A DNA stretch of 64,000 nucleotides from Malania oleifera (Eukaryota > Streptophyta > Magnoliopsida > Santalales > Ximeniaceae), in the NCBI RefSeq assembly GCF_029873635.1, contig NC_080428.1, positions 67,451,601-67,515,600 of the forward strand, given 5' to 3'. Positions 60,701 to 64,000 of the stretch are shown piece by piece. Positions within the stretch are counted from its first letter, which is position 1. Each line of letters starts with the position of its first letter. The notes below the pieces were generated by a model that did no database searches, had not been told where the DNA came from, and was given only the letters and a program-made list of their open reading frames with translations. Made by a program: the position numbers and the translations under genes.

Positions 60701-62040
60701 AAAAAAATTATATATAATTTTAACACAAAAATTGTGTGGCATGAGTTTATTTTCACGTTGCATATTTTTATGAAAATATGAGTAAAGATGAGATTTTCAC
60801 GAGATTATTTTAAATTACATAAATTATAATAAGATGGTTTTAAAACCCCTTATGACAAAGGAAGTTCAAAATTACAGATGCTCGGTACCGCGACTTAAAA
60901 TTTAAACGGATTAGAGTGCACTCACACTGTTTACAGAGTGGTTATTTATGTTAATGAATTTCTCCTGAGTGCACACCTGATTTCGGACCAGAACTTAATA
61001 AGGAAAATTTCACTTAATGTTTACGTACGTTGATTTAGTTTGGTCGGCCAGCCAGTTAAGTCCAGTCTTCGGACCGCACAACCCAGTCATGGGGGTAAAC
61101 ATGACTTACGACAAACAGACCTAATGGTGGTTTTTACAATATATGTCTATACATATTTAATTACGTATATAAAGTTATTAATGATTTGAAGGAAAAATAT
61201 ATGTTTATGTGAAAATGGTTATTCTTGTGCCTAAATGACGATCTAAAGGAAACGTATAGGGAAAAATATTTTTATGTAAATAATTAAATATTTTTACAGT
61301 TTTAAAGTTAAAAGTTAAATTTAACAGTCACAGTGTATGATTATTAAATTTTACCGTTATAATTGATCGTAAAAATTTTATGCATAAATTTTTAAATTTA
61401 CATTTATTTTAGAAGCAGTTTTGAAGTTATTATATTAAATATTGTTTTACGAAATTTTAAAAGCACATTTTGGCCACGTACTAATAATAATCTTATTTAC
61501 TTACTGAGTATCGTCTCATCCCAATCATATTTTACATTTCAGATAATTCTGAATGACATATCAGAAATCAGACATAGCAAGCATGTGGGTGAGACTAAAA
61601 TAGAAAAATAAAGGTTGATTAGAAATATTAGTATGATGTTAGATATTTATGTTTATGTAATTTTTCTTCTTTTGAAATAAGTGATTGTAATATAAATAAT
61701 TTGCGCTCTGGTTTAATAATAATTGAGTTTATTTATTTCCGCTGTAAATTAATGGTAAAAAGTAAATATCCCAGACCCTTTTGGGGTTAGAGTATTACAG
61801 GGGACGTAAACAATTTGTTGAACCTCGATAACACTTTTGGGTGTTACTTACTTTCTACTGCTTTCTGATGCATGTTTGGTTGATTAAATTGTACTATTTA
61901 ATTTCTACTGCATATTATAATTAATTTATTTTACTTGCACTAGATTGACTTTAAGATTGTGAAAATACTACTATTAGGGTATTGACCATCAATTTTAAAA
62001 TACCAATTCACCCCCTCTTGGGATCACGGTAAAACCAACA
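57796..62040 (+). mobile_element. Solo copia LTR, TSD ATATT, holding a nested solo LTR
   Basis: TGTTGACCTTATAGG... to ...AAAACCAACA, flanked by ATATT at 57791-57795 and 62041-62045. Without the nested LTR it is about 1.9 kb, the same family as 10013-12388. GGGCGACCGAAC-like modules lie between 58130 and 58500, TATAAATA at 58629-58636, and 'ttcaccccctcttgggatcac' near the end. Confidence 0.92.
59475..61799 (+). mobile_element. Solo LTR, family b, TSD GGGGA, inside a copia solo LTR
   Basis: TGTGATGACTC... to ...TTAGAGTATTACA, 2325 bp, flanked by GGGGA at 59470-59474 and 61800-61804. The host text 'caaggcgggga' continues as 'cgtaaacaatttg'. It matches 1694-4199 along its length, including 'gaccgcacaacccagtcatggggg' in part near 61072 and TATAAATA at 60295-60302. 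More substitutions and small gaps than the other copy suggest it is older or more methylated. Confidence 0.92.
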
Positions 62041-62660
62041 ATATTAACAAATTATAAAATATTTAATAATTATAATGTTAAAAAGTATTTTTAGATGCAA
62101 TTTTCATAAAAAAAATTAATGACTAACACGTTATAAAACAAATAAAATATAATTCAATTTTTTTTAAAATTCAAGTAACCTATCAAATATAATGTTAAAA
62201 AATGTAAACTAAAATTTCAAATACATATTTCATAAATTAAAATTATAAAGTTAAATGTTAGTTCTTTTGTGTGTAAAATATGAATGCTAAATGAATAAAG
62301 AAAACTCAATTTTATGTTAATTAGTTGACTCTGATTGAACAAATTCACTGATTTTTTTTAAATTTTTATCCAAATTACTATATTACTAAAATCAGAAAGC
62401 AAACCACAAGTTAACCAACTAAGTGATCCGAGCTGTTTTTTTAAACAAGATTTTATTTTTTAAAGATATATTTGGTTATTTAATTTGTATAAAAATTTTA
62501 TGTAACTAATATTTTGGAACAGTATAATTATTTAAGTATTTTACTGAATTATTAGTATTCTTTATTTATTTTTCATATATTTTAAATTTTTTAAAATAAT
62601 AACTTAATTAAGTTGTTTGCTTTATGTCAATTAGTTGTAATGAGTGTCCAATTTATTTAC

Positions 62661-62940
62661 AAGTTCAATTTTTGGAACATATTCTACTTAACTGAAAAAA
62701 TTTTCCAACTTAATTTATTAAATTAATGTTATATCTAAATTAGCTATCTAAAAATTTAAACAACCAACTAAAAGCAACAGTGTAGGATTATTGTTTTAAA
62801 AAATAATTTAAGAATGAGAAATTATGTTTTTAAATGCAGAGTTTAAAAAAGAATTTTAATATATTTTTGAAATAGAGCTTGATTGATTATAGAGGACTTA
62901 CCTCATTTTATAAATTATTAATTGTTTCATGAACATGTAA
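62661..62940. other. AT-rich DNA, no feature seen
   Basis: Nothing recognisable between the inverted repeat copy and the GC-richer stretch at 62949. Confidence 0.5.
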
Positions 62941-62948
62941 ATGCAAAA

Positions 62949-63330
62949 GTACTGCTCCATTCGCATGTCGGAACCCTAGAAACTCCATCCAGCTGCAGCT
63001 CCTACCGCCTTCTCCGACGTGCTGCGATCAACTGTGAGTGAATCGACCTCCTGTACTCTAGAATCATCTTTTTTTTTTCGATTCGAACGGAGTCGGGATG
63101 ATCTTGTAACGAACTTAAATCCTCACCGCCCAACTTCTCACTCGTTTCGTCAGAACGCTATTCCGATCTCCATGACAGAAGCCATGAATCTCTTTTCCAG
63201 GCGCGGTATCAGTCGATTTTCTGGGGAATTCAGCTCAGTTTGGTCGTTAATGGCTGTTTACGGTGGTCGAGTCATTGGGATTACAGAGCTCATTTTTGGA
63301 ACTTCCTAGTAGGTAAAGTTAGTTCATTTA
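62949..63330 (+). other. Possible 5' end of a host gene
   Basis: GC content rises sharply. 'AACCCTAGAAACTCC' and a pyrimidine-rich 'cagctcctaccgccttctcc' look like plant 5' UTR text. 'CGATCAACT-GTGAGTG' near 63032 is a good splice donor, and 'ctcttttccag-gcgcgg' near 63200 a good acceptor. A 96-codon frame (63019-63309) runs through the supposed donor, so it would not be the real reading frame if this is an exon. No known domain. A copia LTR begins about 190 bp further on. Confidence 0.3.
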
Positions 63331-63522
63331 GGTTTTGTTTGGTTGCAGGGAGTGCAAGAAATTAAGTGAAATAGAAAACATAAAAATGGAGGAAAGAAAA
63401 GAGGTTTTGAATTTACTTTAATATGTTGCTTTTTGCCATAAAAAAGGAAACTTTTTCAACATGACCTGGAGAGAGTTGTTGTGTTTTGAGGCTTCTTTAT
63501 TATTATTATTATTATTGTTCTT

Positions 63523-64000
63523 TGTTGTATTTGTGTGTATTTGTGTGTGACTCTTATACTTAGTGGGACTCAATAGACAAAAGATGAAAAACATATCTGT
63601 TGTACAATGCAGCAGTGACTCGTCGATGAGTGTGCCTCTCTCATCGACAAGTAGATACCAAGAGCTCGAAAAAATGCAGAACTTCTGAGATATCAAAAGT
63701 AGGAAAATCAAAAATTCAAAGACTCGTCAATGAGTGAGTCTCACTAGTTGACGAGTGGACCTGTCTTTCTCGTCGACGAGTTCCCAACTTGTCGACTAGT
63801 GCGCTTTGCGTTGTGAGGAAAAATTCAAATTTTGAATAGGAATGTTGGGACGGTTGAGTATTTGGTGGGAAGCCTCTGAGGGGTTGTTATTTTTGTTCTT
63901 TTGGGCATATTTTAACAAAAGAGAGATCATTGTATCAAGTGTATTGTGTACTTTCATTTTCATAGTGAAATTCTTGTGCCGATTGTTCCTGTGGATGTAG
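63523..64000 (+). mobile_element. Start of a copia-type LTR running off the right edge
   Basis: TGTTGTATTTG at 63523 is a possible start. A CGTCGACGAG/CTAGTTGACGAG array follows (63612-63805), and near the edge 'gtgaaattcttgtgccgattgttcctgtggatgtag' in part resembles the late part of copia LTRs. The end, the PBS and any coding sequence are outside the window, so the border and the class are tentative. Confidence 0.5.

Larger units (their letters stand above)
57420..62660 (-). repeat. AT-rich dispersed repeat, copy 3, inverted, hit by a copia solo LTR
   Basis: Parts 57420-57795 and 62046-62660 are the reverse of copies 1 and 2: 'ctagttaaccgttagtcaatcgttaag' in part near 57517, 'tagatgcaattttcataaa' near 62091, 'tgaatgctaaatgaataaagaaaa' in part near 62281, and 'tttgctttatgtcaattagttg' in part near 62617. 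Copies 2 and 3 face each other across 800 bp. Confidence 0.6.

Overview
The window looks like repeat-dominated nuclear DNA from a flowering plant, probably a dicot. It is AT-rich with very few long reading frames. It holds many Ty3/gypsy and Ty1/copia LTRs whose primer-binding sites match plant initiator tRNA-Met, and a 5S-rRNA-bearing Cassandra-type LTR. The one clearly intact host gene is an intronless RING-H2 E3 ligase that resembles Arabidopsis MPSR1. I cannot name the species.

Left third (1-15400): a copia LTR running in from the left edge is interrupted by a reverse solo gypsy LTR (653-5167, repeat GCATT). That LTR is interrupted in turn by another solo LTR (1694-4199, repeat CATCA). 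A short copia internal remnant follows. Next comes a stack of reverse gypsy LTRs, one of them (7413 to about 14177) hit twice only 20 bp apart: by a gypsy solo LTR (7819-9992) and by a copia solo LTR (10013-12388, repeat ATCGT). The stack ends in minisatellite debris and a reverse gag fragment.

Middle (15399-30648): one reverse gypsy LTR encloses everything here. At 15716-29057 it carries a composite unit flanked by perfect ACAGT repeats: a Cassandra LTR, about 80 bp of leader, a PBS and a gypsy LTR. The gypsy LTR is itself split by gypsy-1 (16976-27223), the only element here with both LTRs, a PBS, a gag-pol region and a PPT. Its reading frame is broken by many stops and its 3' LTR is chimeric.

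Right half: a solo LTR (31246-33824, repeat GTAAT) sits in an AT-rich repeat. That repeat occurs three times in the window, and each copy was hit by a solo LTR. The MPSR1-like gene lies at 36172-36837 on the minus strand, with a perfect three-unit heat shock element upstream. From 38527 to 52358 a gypsy-2a element with decayed gag-pol is fused inside its 3' LTR to the integrase end of a second element, whose own 3' LTR holds a copia solo LTR. The rest is AT-rich DNA with two more copia solo LTRs, one holding a further gypsy-type solo LTR. A possible gene start lies near 63000, and a copia LTR runs off the right edge.

The main process is repeated insertion followed by LTR-LTR recombination: nine solo LTRs with target-site repeats against one element that still has both ends. 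No retrotransposon protein looks functional. The most unusual signals are the Cassandra/gypsy composite, arrays of short palindromes in the U3 of unrelated LTR families, PBS-like motifs embedded inside LTR ends, and the heat shock element of the MPSR1-like gene. Element names such as gypsy-1 are mine. Lineage calls are from memory of family features, and no search was run.
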